Shown here: one piece after another, positions 27,404-36,220 of the stretch | Layout: the number at the start of each line of letters is the position of its first letter | Numbering within the stretch: position 1 is the first letter of the stretch | NCBI GenBank assembly: GCA_047975295.1 | Contig: JBKEDH010000163.1 | Location: 1 to 51,354, forward strand | DNA length: 51,354 nucleotides | DNA from: JBKEDH01 sp047975295 | GTDB lineage: Bacteria > Bacteroidota > Bacteroidia > Flavobacteriales > Flavobacteriaceae | Direction: 5' to 3' | Made by a program: the position numbers and the translations under genes | Notes under the pieces: generated by a model | Databases searched by the model: none | What the model saw: the letters and a program-made list of their open reading frames with translations, nothing else | Told to the model about the DNA's origin: nothing

Positions 27404-29852
27404 GATATTATGTGGGTTAATGCTGTTATGCATCTATAATACCGTAGCGCAATCTAATGGTACATTAAAATTGTGGTACGATAAACCGGCAGAAATATGG
27501 AACGAAGCTCTTCCATTGGGTAATGGCCGTTTGGGAGCTATGGTATTTGGCGATCCGGCCATAGAACGTCTGCAATTAAACGAAGAAACTATTTGGGCAG
27601 GCTCTCCCAATAGTAATGCCCATCCTAAAGCTTTGGAAGCACTGCCCAAAGTAAGACAGTTAATTTTTAATGAACGCTATGCCGAAGCTCAAGCTTTGGC
27701 AACTTCCAATATTCGCTCGCAAACCAATAATGGAATGCCCTACCAAACATTTGGCAATGTGTATTTGTCGTTTCCGGGACATCAGGATTATACAGATTAT
27801 TATAGGGATTTGGATATTGAAAACGCTACGGCCACGGTACGTTATATGGTAAATGGGGTAACTTATACTCGTGAAATACTTACTGCTTTTCAAGATCAGG
27901 TTATTGTAGTTAGGCTATCGGCAAATAAACCAGGACAGATTACAACAAATGTATTTATTAACAGTCCATTCGATAAAACCTTAACGACAACCGAAAATGG
28001 AATTATAGCTCTATCTGGTGTTACCAGTACCGTTGAAGGTCAAAAAGGACGAGTTAAATTTCAAGGTTGTATGGCAGCCAAAAACAAGGGAGGAAAAATA
28101 ACAGTTAGAAATGGTGTTTTAAGTGTAGATAGTGCCAACGAAGTAGTATTGTATATTTCGATAGCAACCAATTTTAAAAATTACAACGATATAAGTGGAG
28201 ACCAAAAAGCAAAAAGTAAGACCTATTTGGAAAAAGCCATCGTTAAAGATTTTGAAACCATTAAACAAGCACATGTTGCTTATTATCAAAAATTTTTTAA
28301 TCGTGTTAGTTTGGATTTAGGTGTAACCGATGCCATTAATGAAGTGACCGATAAGCGTATAAAAAAATTCGATAGCCGTTTCGACCCACAGTTAGCTGCC
28401 ATGTATTTTCAATTTGGGCGTTATTTGCTTATTTCCAGTTCGCAGCCGGGAGGACAACCGGCCAATTTGCAAGGTATATGGAACGACATGTTATTTCCAC
28501 CATGGGAAAGCAAATATACCATGAACATCAACGCCGAAATGAATTATTGGCCGGCAGAACAGACTAATCTATCGGAAATGCACGAACCCTTTATTCAATT
28601 GGCACGAGAAGTGAGTGAAACCGGAAAGGAAACCGCTCGAATTATGTATAAAGCCAAGGGTTGGGTACTGCACCACAACACCGATATTTGGCGTATTACC
28701 GGTCCTATCGATATGGCAGCTTCGGGTATGTGGCCAATGGGAGGAGCTTGGTTATGTCAAGATTTGTGGGAGCGGTATTTATATACAGGAGATATTAATT
28801 ATTTAAAGGAGATATATCCTATTATGAAAGGAGCGGCTACGTTTTTCTTGGATTTTATGATTCCTGAACCAAAAACTGGTTATTTGGTTGTAGTGCCTTC
28901 CAATTCGCCCGAAAACACTCATGCCGGAGAAGATGGTAAATCGACCATAGCCGCAGGGACTACAATGGATAACCAATTGATTTTCGACTTGTTTACAAAC
29001 CTAATAAGGGCAACCGATATTTTAAACGAAGACAAGGTTTTTTCTAAGGCATTAATGAATGCTTTATCTAAAATGTCGCCCATGCGAATAGGAAAGCACG
29101 GCCAATTACAGGAATGGATGGAAGATTGGGATGATCCCAACGATCATCACAGGCATGTATCACATTTATACGGGCTGTTTCCCAGTAGCCAAATATCACC
29201 TTTTAGAACGCCTAAATTGTTCCAAGCAGCGAAAAATTCTTTAAATTATAGGGGAGACGAATCTACGGGATGGTCTATGGGTTGGAAAGTAAATTTATGG
29301 GCACGGTTGTTAGATGGCGACCACGCTTATAAACTATTACAGGATCAATTACATTTGGTAACGCCCAATCAAAAAGATGGAGGTGGAACATACCCAAATA
29401 TGCTCGATGCTCATCAACCTTTTCAAATAGATGGCAATTTTGGCTGTACATCGGGTATAGCCGAAATGTTAATACAAAGTCATGAAGGAGCCATACACCT
29501 ACTGCCAGCATTGCCTAGCGTTTGGAAATCTGGAACTATAAGCGGCTTAAAAGCAAGAGGTGGTTACGAGATAGAATTAAATTGGAAAAATAGTAAGGTG
29601 TCGGTATTAAAAGTGCGGGCTACATTAAATGGCAACTGTCGTTTGCGTTCCGAAACACCGCTAAAATTTTCAAATGGAAAATCGCCGGTAAGGGCGAAGG
29701 ATAAAAATACTAATCCGTTATTTTACGAGGTTACTGTAAAAACACCTATAATTTCTGAAAAAGCAAACATTAAAACTGTAAAACTTCCAAAGTATTTTGA
29801 ATACGATATATTTATGGAAGCAGGGAAAACCTATATATTCTACGGAAAATAA
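27387..29852 (+). CDS. GH95 alpha-L-fucosidase or alpha-L-galactosidase
   Basis: This exported GH95 enzyme (821 residues) has a signal peptide of about 1-21. An N-terminal beta-sandwich (LWYDKPAEIWNEALPLGNGRLGAMVFG) precedes the (alpha/alpha)6 barrel and a C-terminal beta domain. The catalytic set known from Bifidobacterium AfcA is present: N380 and N382 in MNINAEMNYW (substrate-assisting asparagines), E509 in VVPSNSPEN (acid) and D682 in QIDGNFGC (base partner). GH95 members cleave alpha-1,2-L-fucose or alpha-L-galactose. In the RG-II system a GH95 removes L-galactose. The downstream cassette for L-fucose-type sugars and an L-galactonate-dehydrogenase-like gene fits either sugar. The start at ATGATG overlaps the esterase end, suggesting translational coupling. 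Confidence 0.93.
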   Translation: MMLRNKILCGLMLLCIYNTVAQSNGTLKLWYDKPAEIWNEALPLGNGRLGAMVFGDPAIERLQLNEETIWAGSPNSNAHPKALEALPKVRQLIFNERYAEAQALATSNIRSQTNNGMPYQTFGNVYLSFPGHQDYTDYYRDLDIENATATVRYMVNGVTYTREILTAFQDQVIVVRLSANKPGQITTNVFINSPFDKTLTTTENGIIALSGVTSTVEGQKGRVKFQGCMAAKNKGGKITVRNGVLSVDSANEVVLYISIATNFKNYNDISGDQKAKSKTYLEKAIVKDFETIKQAHVAYYQKFFNRVSLDLGVTDAINEVTDKRIKKFDSRFDPQLAAMYFQFGRYLLISSSQPGGQPANLQGIWNDMLFPPWESKYTMNINAEMNYWPAEQTNLSEMHEPFIQLAREVSETGKETARIMYKAKGWVLHHNTDIWRITGPIDMAASGMWPMGGAWLCQDLWERYLYTGDINYLKEIYPIMKGAATFFLDFMIPEPKTGYLVVVPSNSPENTHAGEDGKSTIAAGTTMDNQLIFDLFTNLIRATDILNEDKVFSKALMNALSKMSPMRIGKHGQLQEWMEDWDDPNDHHRHVSHLYGLFPSSQISPFRTPKLFQAAKNSLNYRGDESTGWSMGWKVNLWARLLDGDHAYKLLQDQLHLVTPNQKDGGGTYPNMLDAHQPFQIDGNFGCTSGIAEMLIQSHEGAIHLLPALPSVWKSGTISGLKARGGYEIELNWKNSKVSVLKVRATLNGNCRLRSETPLKFSNGKSPVRAKDKNTNPLFYEVTVKTPIISEKANIKTVKLPKYFEYDIFMEAGKTYIFYGK

Positions 29853-29870
29853 AAAACGGACATTATAACT

Positions 29871-31427
29871 ATGAAATCAATCCTATATACTATAAGCACA
29901 TCAATATTCGTAATGGTTATTTTGGGTAGTTGCAATCCGGATGTTGAAAAATCTGATACAGCTTATATTTTAAAATCTGAGAATTTTAAACATTATGCCG
30001 ATTACTTTAATCGTATGGAGGATGAGAATATGGCTAAGGCCATACCTAATGATAGTGCTTGGGGCTGGATGCAAAAAAATATCCCTTTGTTCGAGTGTCC
30101 ACAGGATAATTTCGAAGAAATATATTATTTCCGTTGGTGGAGCCTGCGTAAACATATTACCGATACACCACAGGGTTATGCCATTACCGAATTTTTAGTA
30201 GAACGTTCATATGCCGACAAATATAATCTTATTGCATGTGCTTTAGGACATCATATTTACGAATTTCGATGGGTACATAATCCCCAATATATTGAACAAA
30301 ATGTACAGTTGTGGTTTAGGGGGAATAATGGCAAACCTATGGATAAGCTATATAAATTTAGCAGTTGGACGCCCAATGCCTTGTACAATATGTATTTGGT
30401 AAATAAAGATGAAGGTTTTTTACTGGATATGTATCCCGATTTGGTTAAAGACTATGCTGTTTGGGAATACGAAAGGAAACGTTCCGATGGTTTGTTTTGG
30501 CAACATGATGTAAAAGATGGCATGGAAGAGTCGTTAAGTGGCGGCCGCCATGTAAAGAATGCACGGCCTACTATAAATAGTTATATGTATGCCAATGCCA
30601 AAGCTTTGGCAACAATATCCAAAATGAAAGATGATACCGAAAAAGAAGCTTATTTTAATGCCAAGGCCGATACGTTAAAACAATTGGTAGAAACTAGATT
30701 GTGGAATGCCAACGATATGTTTTTTGAAACATTAACAGAGCAGGACACCTTGTCGCAAGTACGTGAAGCTATTGGGTTTATTCCATGGTATTTTAATCTT
30801 CCCGATGCAGATAAAGGTTTTGAAAAGGCTTGGGAACAGCTAAAAGACGAGGATGGTTTCTCGGCTCCTTTTGGTTTAACAACAGCCGAGCGCCGTAGCC
30901 CACGTTTTAGGAGTCATGGTACGGGAACCTGCGAATGGGACGGAGCTGTTTGGCCGTTTGCAACTTCGCAAACACTTACAGCCATGGCTAACTTGCTAAA
31001 TAATTACAATCAAGATGTAGTAGGCAAAACCGATTACTTTAAGCAAATGGATTTATATGTGGAATCGCAGTACCACCGTGGCCGTCCCTATATAGGTGAG
31101 TATCTGGATGAAACTACGGGATATTGGCTTATGGGCGATCGTGAACGCAGCCGTTATTATAATCATTCTACCTTTAACGATTTAATAATTACTGGCTTAG
31201 TGGGATTACGGCCAAGAGCAGATGAAAAAATAGAAGTAAACCCATTAATACCACAAGATAAATGGGATTGGTTTTGTTTGGACAATATATTGTACCACGG
31301 TAATATTATTACTGTTGTTTGGGATAAGACTGGTAAAAAATACAACAAAGGAAAAGGATTAAAGGTGTTTAAAAATGGTAAGGAAGTAGCATCGTCCGAT
31401 ACTTTGGAAAATGTAATTTCAGAATAA
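29871..31427 (+). CDS. Six-hairpin (alpha/alpha)6 glycosidase lipoprotein, GH63/MGH1-like, possibly GH142
   Basis: This lipoprotein of 518 residues has lipid C21 (VILGSC). The whole mature chain looks like an (alpha/alpha)6 barrel of the GH63/mannosylglycerate-hydrolase type: IYYFRWWSLRKHI near the start, SSWTPNALYNMYLV, KNARPTINSYMYANAKAL in the middle, and GTCEWDGAVWPFATSQTL late, with D357 a candidate acid. RPYIGEYLDETTGYWLMG and FNDLIITGLVGLRPR close the domain. I cannot assign a CAZy family firmly. GH142, the beta-L-arabinofuranosidase half of the RG-II enzyme BT1020, is a plausible match because its presumed partner half is encoded at 21338-23185. Its neighbours 18 bases upstream (GH95) and 9 bases downstream (GH78) indicate one operon. 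Confidence 0.65.
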   Translation: MKSILYTISTSIFVMVILGSCNPDVEKSDTAYILKSENFKHYADYFNRMEDENMAKAIPNDSAWGWMQKNIPLFECPQDNFEEIYYFRWWSLRKHITDTPQGYAITEFLVERSYADKYNLIACALGHHIYEFRWVHNPQYIEQNVQLWFRGNNGKPMDKLYKFSSWTPNALYNMYLVNKDEGFLLDMYPDLVKDYAVWEYERKRSDGLFWQHDVKDGMEESLSGGRHVKNARPTINSYMYANAKALATISKMKDDTEKEAYFNAKADTLKQLVETRLWNANDMFFETLTEQDTLSQVREAIGFIPWYFNLPDADKGFEKAWEQLKDEDGFSAPFGLTTAERRSPRFRSHGTGTCEWDGAVWPFATSQTLTAMANLLNNYNQDVVGKTDYFKQMDLYVESQYHRGRPYIGEYLDETTGYWLMGDRERSRYYNHSTFNDLIITGLVGLRPRADEKIEVNPLIPQDKWDWFCLDNILYHGNIITVVWDKTGKKYNKGKGLKVFKNGKEVASSDTLENVISE

Positions 31428-31436
31428 ATAATTAAG

Positions 31437-34193
31437 ATGAAAAAAGTACGTCTATATATAATCTTGGTTTTTATTTCATGTTCGGTATGGGGTCAAAATA
31501 GTGTAGAATTGGGTAATCTTCAATGTGAAATGCTTACCAATCCATTAGGGATCGATGTTTTACAGCCTCGTTTAAGTTGGATGATTAATGGAGACGTACA
31601 TGGTATTGCCCAAACAGCATACCGTATTATGGTCGCATCGACACTAGATAAATTAAATGCCAACCAAGCCGATTTATGGGATAGTGGAAAAGTAAATTCC
31701 GATACATCGATACACGTAACCTATAAAGGAAACCCTTTAGGAAATAAAGATGAAGCCTTTTGGAAGGTAAAAATATGGACAAATAAAGGCGAATCTGTGT
31801 GGAGTAAAACTGCCTATTGGAGCATGGGGATTTTAACGTATGCCGATTGGAAATCGACCCGTTGGATTGGATATAACCAATTGTTCGAGGGTGATACCGT
31901 TGGACAGTTTTCAAAACTTTCAGCACGTTACATACGGAAACCGTTCACCTTGAAAAAGAAAGTGAAAAAAGCCAAAGTTTATATTATGGGTATGGGGCTT
32001 TACGAACTTTTTATAAATGGCAAAAAAATAGGCGACCAAGTGTTGGCACCTATACCTACCGATTATACCAAAAATGTAAAATATAATGTGTTCGATGTAA
32101 CAGCTCAATTGCAACAGGGCAAAAATGTTTTGGGTACTATTTTGGGCAATGGACGCTTTTTTGCCATGCGTTTGGAGTATAAGCCATATAAAATAAAAAC
32201 TTTTGGATTTCCAAAAATGGCTTTACAACTTCATATTGAGTACGAAGACGGTACAAGCGAAACTATTAAAACAGACGAAACATGGAAATTTACACCTTAC
32301 GGAGCAATACGGAGCAATAACGAATACGATGGTGAAACCTACGATGCCCGTATGGAAATACCCAATTGGAATAAAGTAGGTTTTGATGATAGTAATTGGT
32401 TGAATATGATGTGGGTTCAAGAACCGGGAGGATTTCCCGAAGCTCAAATGACACCTAATATGAAGGTTATGGATACTATTATACCTATTTCGATAAAAAC
32501 AGCGGCAACTGGTTCTTACATTTTGGATATGGGACAAAATATGGCAGGGTGGCTACAAATAAAAGTAAGAGGCAATCGAGGGGATAGAGTTGTAATGAAA
32601 TTTTCCGAATCCTTAAAAGACGACGGTACGTTATATACGGACAATTTACGAGATGCTAGGGTAACCGACACCTATATTTTAAAAGGAGAAGATGAAGAAA
32701 TTTGGGAGCCCTCCTTTATATATCATGGTTTCCGGTTTGTCGAGATTTTTGGCTATAACTACAAGCCTAATCTAAACGATTTTTTAGGAAAAGTGGTTTA
32801 CGATAATATGGAAACTACGGGAACTTTCGAATGTTCCAACAAAACCATGAACCAAATTTTTAACAATGCATACTGGGGAATTCTCGATAATTATAAAGGA
32901 ATGCCTATCGATTGTCCGCAGCGTAACGAACGCCAGCCTTGGTTGGGCGACCGTACAACAGGTGCTTATGGTGAAAGCTTTTTGTTTGACAACCAAACCT
33001 TGTATGCCAAATGGCTTGACGATATCAAGTATTCACAAACTATAGACGGTGGTATTCCCGATGTGGCACCTGCTTTTTGGAGGTATTATGGTGATGGTGT
33101 AACATGGCAGGGTGCTTATATAAAAGTAGCCGATATGTTGTACAATCAGTATGGGGATAAAGAGAGCATCAAGAAACATTATCCGTATATGAAAAAATGG
33201 ATGCATTATATGGAAGCCAATTATTTGATAAACGACTTGATGACCAAAGATAAGTACGGCGATTGGTGTGTGCCGCCCGAATCGTTGGAGATTATCCGTT
33301 CCAAAGACCCGACGCGCTTAACCGATGGAGAATTGTTGTCTAGTGCATTTTACTATCATTTGTTACAGCTTATGGAAAAATTTGCAAGTCTGATTAAAGC
33401 CAATAAGGCCGATATAGATCATTATAAAACACTGTCCGGACGGATTAAAACGGCTTTTAATAAAAAATATTTCAACAAAAAAAGCAATACTTATGCCAAT
33501 AATACGGTAACAGCAAATGTTCTGCCCTTGGCATTTAATATGGTGCCTTTTGGTTTTGAAGGTAAGGTTTTTAAAAATATGGTTCACGATATAGAAGTAA
33601 ACAAAAAAGGACATATTAGTACCGGTGTTGTGGGAACACAGTTTTTAATGCGGGTACTGTCCAATAATGGACGAGCCGATTTGGCCTTTAAGTTAGCATC
33701 TAACAAAACGTACCCAAGTTGGGGGTATATGGTAGAAAATGGTGCAACTACCATTTGGGAACTATGGAATGGTAATACCGCCAATCCACAGATGAATTCG
33801 CAAAACCATGTAATGCTTCTTGGCGATTTATTGATTTGGTATTACGAATATATGGCGGGTATTAAAAGCAGTACCGAAAAAGTAGGCTTTAAAGAGATTA
33901 TTATGAATCCCGATTTTAATACCGATTTAAATTACGTTAAAGCATCGTACAAATCTGTTTACGGACTTATAAAAAGTTATTGGAGCAAACAAAAAAAAGA
34001 CTTAATATGGAATGTAACCGTACCACCAAACACATTGGCAAAAGTATATTTACCAACAAGAGAAGCCTTGAAAGTTAAAATTAATGATGTGCCATTGGAT
34101 CAGTTTTCAGAAGTATTTGCGATGGAGAAAAGTAAACTTATTGTTTCGTTGCCATCGGGAGACTATAGTATAAAAGTGAAGGGTGCTTTTTAA
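31437..34193 (+). CDS. GH78 alpha-L-rhamnosidase (second)
   Basis: This exported GH78 enzyme (918 residues) has a signal peptide of about 1-19 (VWG|Q). It has an N-terminal fibronectin-like domain (LQCEMLTNPLGIDVLQPRLSW), beta-sandwich domains, the (alpha/alpha)6 barrel and a C-terminal beta-sandwich. The general acid is E498 in DCPQRNERQPW, and the general base is E775 in GATTIWELWN, both in canonical contexts, so activity is expected. The signal peptide lacks a lipid cysteine, unlike the other GH78 here, which may mean a soluble periplasmic location. Typical substrates are alpha-1,2, alpha-1,3 or alpha-1,4-linked rhamnose, and RG-I and RG-II both offer these. Freed rhamnose or fucose could enter the cassette at 45129-51287. 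Confidence 0.94.
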   Translation: MKKVRLYIILVFISCSVWGQNSVELGNLQCEMLTNPLGIDVLQPRLSWMINGDVHGIAQTAYRIMVASTLDKLNANQADLWDSGKVNSDTSIHVTYKGNPLGNKDEAFWKVKIWTNKGESVWSKTAYWSMGILTYADWKSTRWIGYNQLFEGDTVGQFSKLSARYIRKPFTLKKKVKKAKVYIMGMGLYELFINGKKIGDQVLAPIPTDYTKNVKYNVFDVTAQLQQGKNVLGTILGNGRFFAMRLEYKPYKIKTFGFPKMALQLHIEYEDGTSETIKTDETWKFTPYGAIRSNNEYDGETYDARMEIPNWNKVGFDDSNWLNMMWVQEPGGFPEAQMTPNMKVMDTIIPISIKTAATGSYILDMGQNMAGWLQIKVRGNRGDRVVMKFSESLKDDGTLYTDNLRDARVTDTYILKGEDEEIWEPSFIYHGFRFVEIFGYNYKPNLNDFLGKVVYDNMETTGTFECSNKTMNQIFNNAYWGILDNYKGMPIDCPQRNERQPWLGDRTTGAYGESFLFDNQTLYAKWLDDIKYSQTIDGGIPDVAPAFWRYYGDGVTWQGAYIKVADMLYNQYGDKESIKKHYPYMKKWMHYMEANYLINDLMTKDKYGDWCVPPESLEIIRSKDPTRLTDGELLSSAFYYHLLQLMEKFASLIKANKADIDHYKTLSGRIKTAFNKKYFNKKSNTYANNTVTANVLPLAFNMVPFGFEGKVFKNMVHDIEVNKKGHISTGVVGTQFLMRVLSNNGRADLAFKLASNKTYPSWGYMVENGATTIWELWNGNTANPQMNSQNHVMLLGDLLIWYYEYMAGIKSSTEKVGFKEIIMNPDFNTDLNYVKASYKSVYGLIKSYWSKQKKDLIWNVTVPPNTLAKVYLPTREALKVKINDVPLDQFSEVFAMEKSKLIVSLPSGDYSIKVKGAF

Positions 34194-34257
34194 GGTATAG
34201 TAAAAGATAGGGTATAAAATATAAATGTATATTTAACACTTAAAACATGAAGATATC

Positions 34258-36219
34258 ATGATAATTGGAAAAACGAGGAGAAACGAAATTAAGAAAATAC
34301 AGATTGCTTTAATGCTTTTAAGTGTTGTTTTTGCAGTAAGCAACTGTAAGCCCAAAGAAGAAGGGAAAAAGATAACTTTAGCAAATAAAACATGGAAGGA
34401 AGGAATTGTTGTAGAAGAATTTGTTAACGAAGGAGCACCTTATCCATCCTGTCATGCAGCTACGATAGTAGAAACTACCAATGGTGATTTGGTAGCTTCT
34501 TGGTTTGGGGGTACGCACGAACGCAATCCCGATGTCGGTATTTGGCTAAACAAGCGGAAAAATGGAAAATGGGCCAAAGCTGTTGAGGTTGCCAATGGCG
34601 TTATAAACGATACCTTGCGTTATCCAACATGGAACCCCGTATTATATCAAATTCCCGAAGGCGATTTAATGTTGTTTTACAAAATAGGCCCAAGTCCTTC
34701 AACATGGTGGGGTATGCTTATGCGATCAACAGATAATGGCGAAACATGGTCGGTTCCCGAAAAAATGCCAAGTGGTTTTTTAGGCCCTATAAAAAACAAA
34801 CCAGAACTGTTAAGCAATGGTACTTTATTGCTGCCGTCAAGCGCAGAAGAAAATGGCTGGAATTTGCGTATGGAATCAACACCTGATTACGGGAAAACGT
34901 GGGCTATGGGCGATACGTTGCCCAAAGGCTCCCATAATATCAATGCCATCCAGCCCAGTATATTGCTTCACGATGGTGGCAAGCTACAACAAATTGGGCG
35001 TACCCGTAATAGGCATTTATTCAGTACGTGGTCTGAAGACAACGGAAAAACATGGTCGGCTTTAGAGCTGTTGAATATGCCCAATAATAGCTCGGGAACC
35101 GATGCGGTAACGATGAAAGATGGCCAACATGTCTTAATCTATAATCATGTTTGGCCTAACAAAGATATGAATAAAGGCTACCGGAGCCCGTTAAATATTG
35201 CGTTATCTAAAGATGGGGTTAACTGGGAAGCGGCTTTGGTGTTGGAAGATTCTAAAATAAGCCAATATTCGTATCCGGCTATTATTCAAGGTTCCGATGG
35301 GATGTTGCATGCCATTTATACCTGGCGTAGACAAAAAATAAAATATGTAAAAATAGATCCTAACCAATTAATAACTTTTCCTATCGAAAATGGTGTTTGG
35401 CCGGGGCCGACCAAAGAACGCTATCAAATAGCAGTATGCGATTGGATGATTTTAAAGCGCCAAAAACTGGGTGCTTTTGGGCGGGCTAAGGAAATTGGAT
35501 CTGATGGTATAGAGATGGATATGGGTGGATTGGGTAACCGTGAGACGTTCGACAGTAAATTTGTTAACGGAGATACTGCAAGTATTAGGATGTTTAGAGA
35601 AAAAATGGCAGAAACAGGTGTGGGGATTAGTTCTGTTGCTATGTCTGGTTTCTATGCGCAGTCGTTTGCCCAGCGCCCAACAGTAAAACAAATGATTTCA
35701 GATTGTATCGAGGTAATGGATACATTTAATGTAGAAATAGCTTATTTGCCATTGGGTACCCAAAACGATTTGGTTAAAAATCCGGAATTAAGGCCTGCTG
35801 TGGTCGAACGTTTAAAGTGGGCAGGCGAACAGGTAGATAAAATAGGAGGTGTAATTGCTGTTGAAACCTCTCTTAGTGCATCCGAAGAAAAAAAACTGTT
35901 AGAAGAAATAGGAAACCGAAATGTTAAAATAGCGTTCAATTTTGCCAATGCCATAGAAAATGGTCGGGATATTTCGGAAGAACTTAAAATATTGGGGCGC
36001 GACAACATTGCGCAAATACATGCTTCGAATACCGATGCTTATTGGATTGAAAACGACCCAGCTATCGATTTGCCCAAGATTAAGGAAACGCTAGATAAAA
36101 TGCATTGGAAAGGATGGCTTATTGTAGAACGTTCTAGAGATACCACAGATGTTAGGAACGTGGTTAGAAATTATAGTGCCAACGTGGCGTACTTAAAAAA
36201 GATATTTCAAAAAAAATAG
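34258..36219 (+). CDS. Sialidase-like propeller fused to xylose-isomerase-like TIM barrel
   Basis: This lipoprotein (lipid C30, AVSNC) of 653 residues is a single uninterrupted frame with two enzyme-like halves. Residues about 48-375 are a six-bladed sialidase-type propeller (BNR_2 style: YPSCHAATIVETTNGDLVASWFGG, RSTDNGETWSVPEKMP, NRHLFSTWSEDNGKTWSALE). Residues about 385-650 are a sugar-phosphate-isomerase/xylose-isomerase-like TIM barrel (IGSDGIEMDMGG, IAVETSLS, IAQIHASNTD, LIVERSRD). Metal-ligand candidates in the barrel are E536, H588 and E624, but the usual aspartate in the FD motif is N561, which could weaken metal binding. A four-codon mini-ORF (34247-34261) ends on the start codon. 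The substrate is unknown, and the propeller could release an acidic sugar such as a Kdo-type residue. Confidence 0.8.
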   Translation: MIIGKTRRNEIKKIQIALMLLSVVFAVSNCKPKEEGKKITLANKTWKEGIVVEEFVNEGAPYPSCHAATIVETTNGDLVASWFGGTHERNPDVGIWLNKRKNGKWAKAVEVANGVINDTLRYPTWNPVLYQIPEGDLMLFYKIGPSPSTWWGMLMRSTDNGETWSVPEKMPSGFLGPIKNKPELLSNGTLLLPSSAEENGWNLRMESTPDYGKTWAMGDTLPKGSHNINAIQPSILLHDGGKLQQIGRTRNRHLFSTWSEDNGKTWSALELLNMPNNSSGTDAVTMKDGQHVLIYNHVWPNKDMNKGYRSPLNIALSKDGVNWEAALVLEDSKISQYSYPAIIQGSDGMLHAIYTWRRQKIKYVKIDPNQLITFPIENGVWPGPTKERYQIAVCDWMILKRQKLGAFGRAKEIGSDGIEMDMGGLGNRETFDSKFVNGDTASIRMFREKMAETGVGISSVAMSGFYAQSFAQRPTVKQMISDCIEVMDTFNVEIAYLPLGTQNDLVKNPELRPAVVERLKWAGEQVDKIGGVIAVETSLSASEEKKLLEEIGNRNVKIAFNFANAIENGRDISEELKILGRDNIAQIHASNTDAYWIENDPAIDLPKIKETLDKMHWKGWLIVERSRDTTDVRNVVRNYSANVAYLKKIFQKK

Positions 36220-36220
36220 A

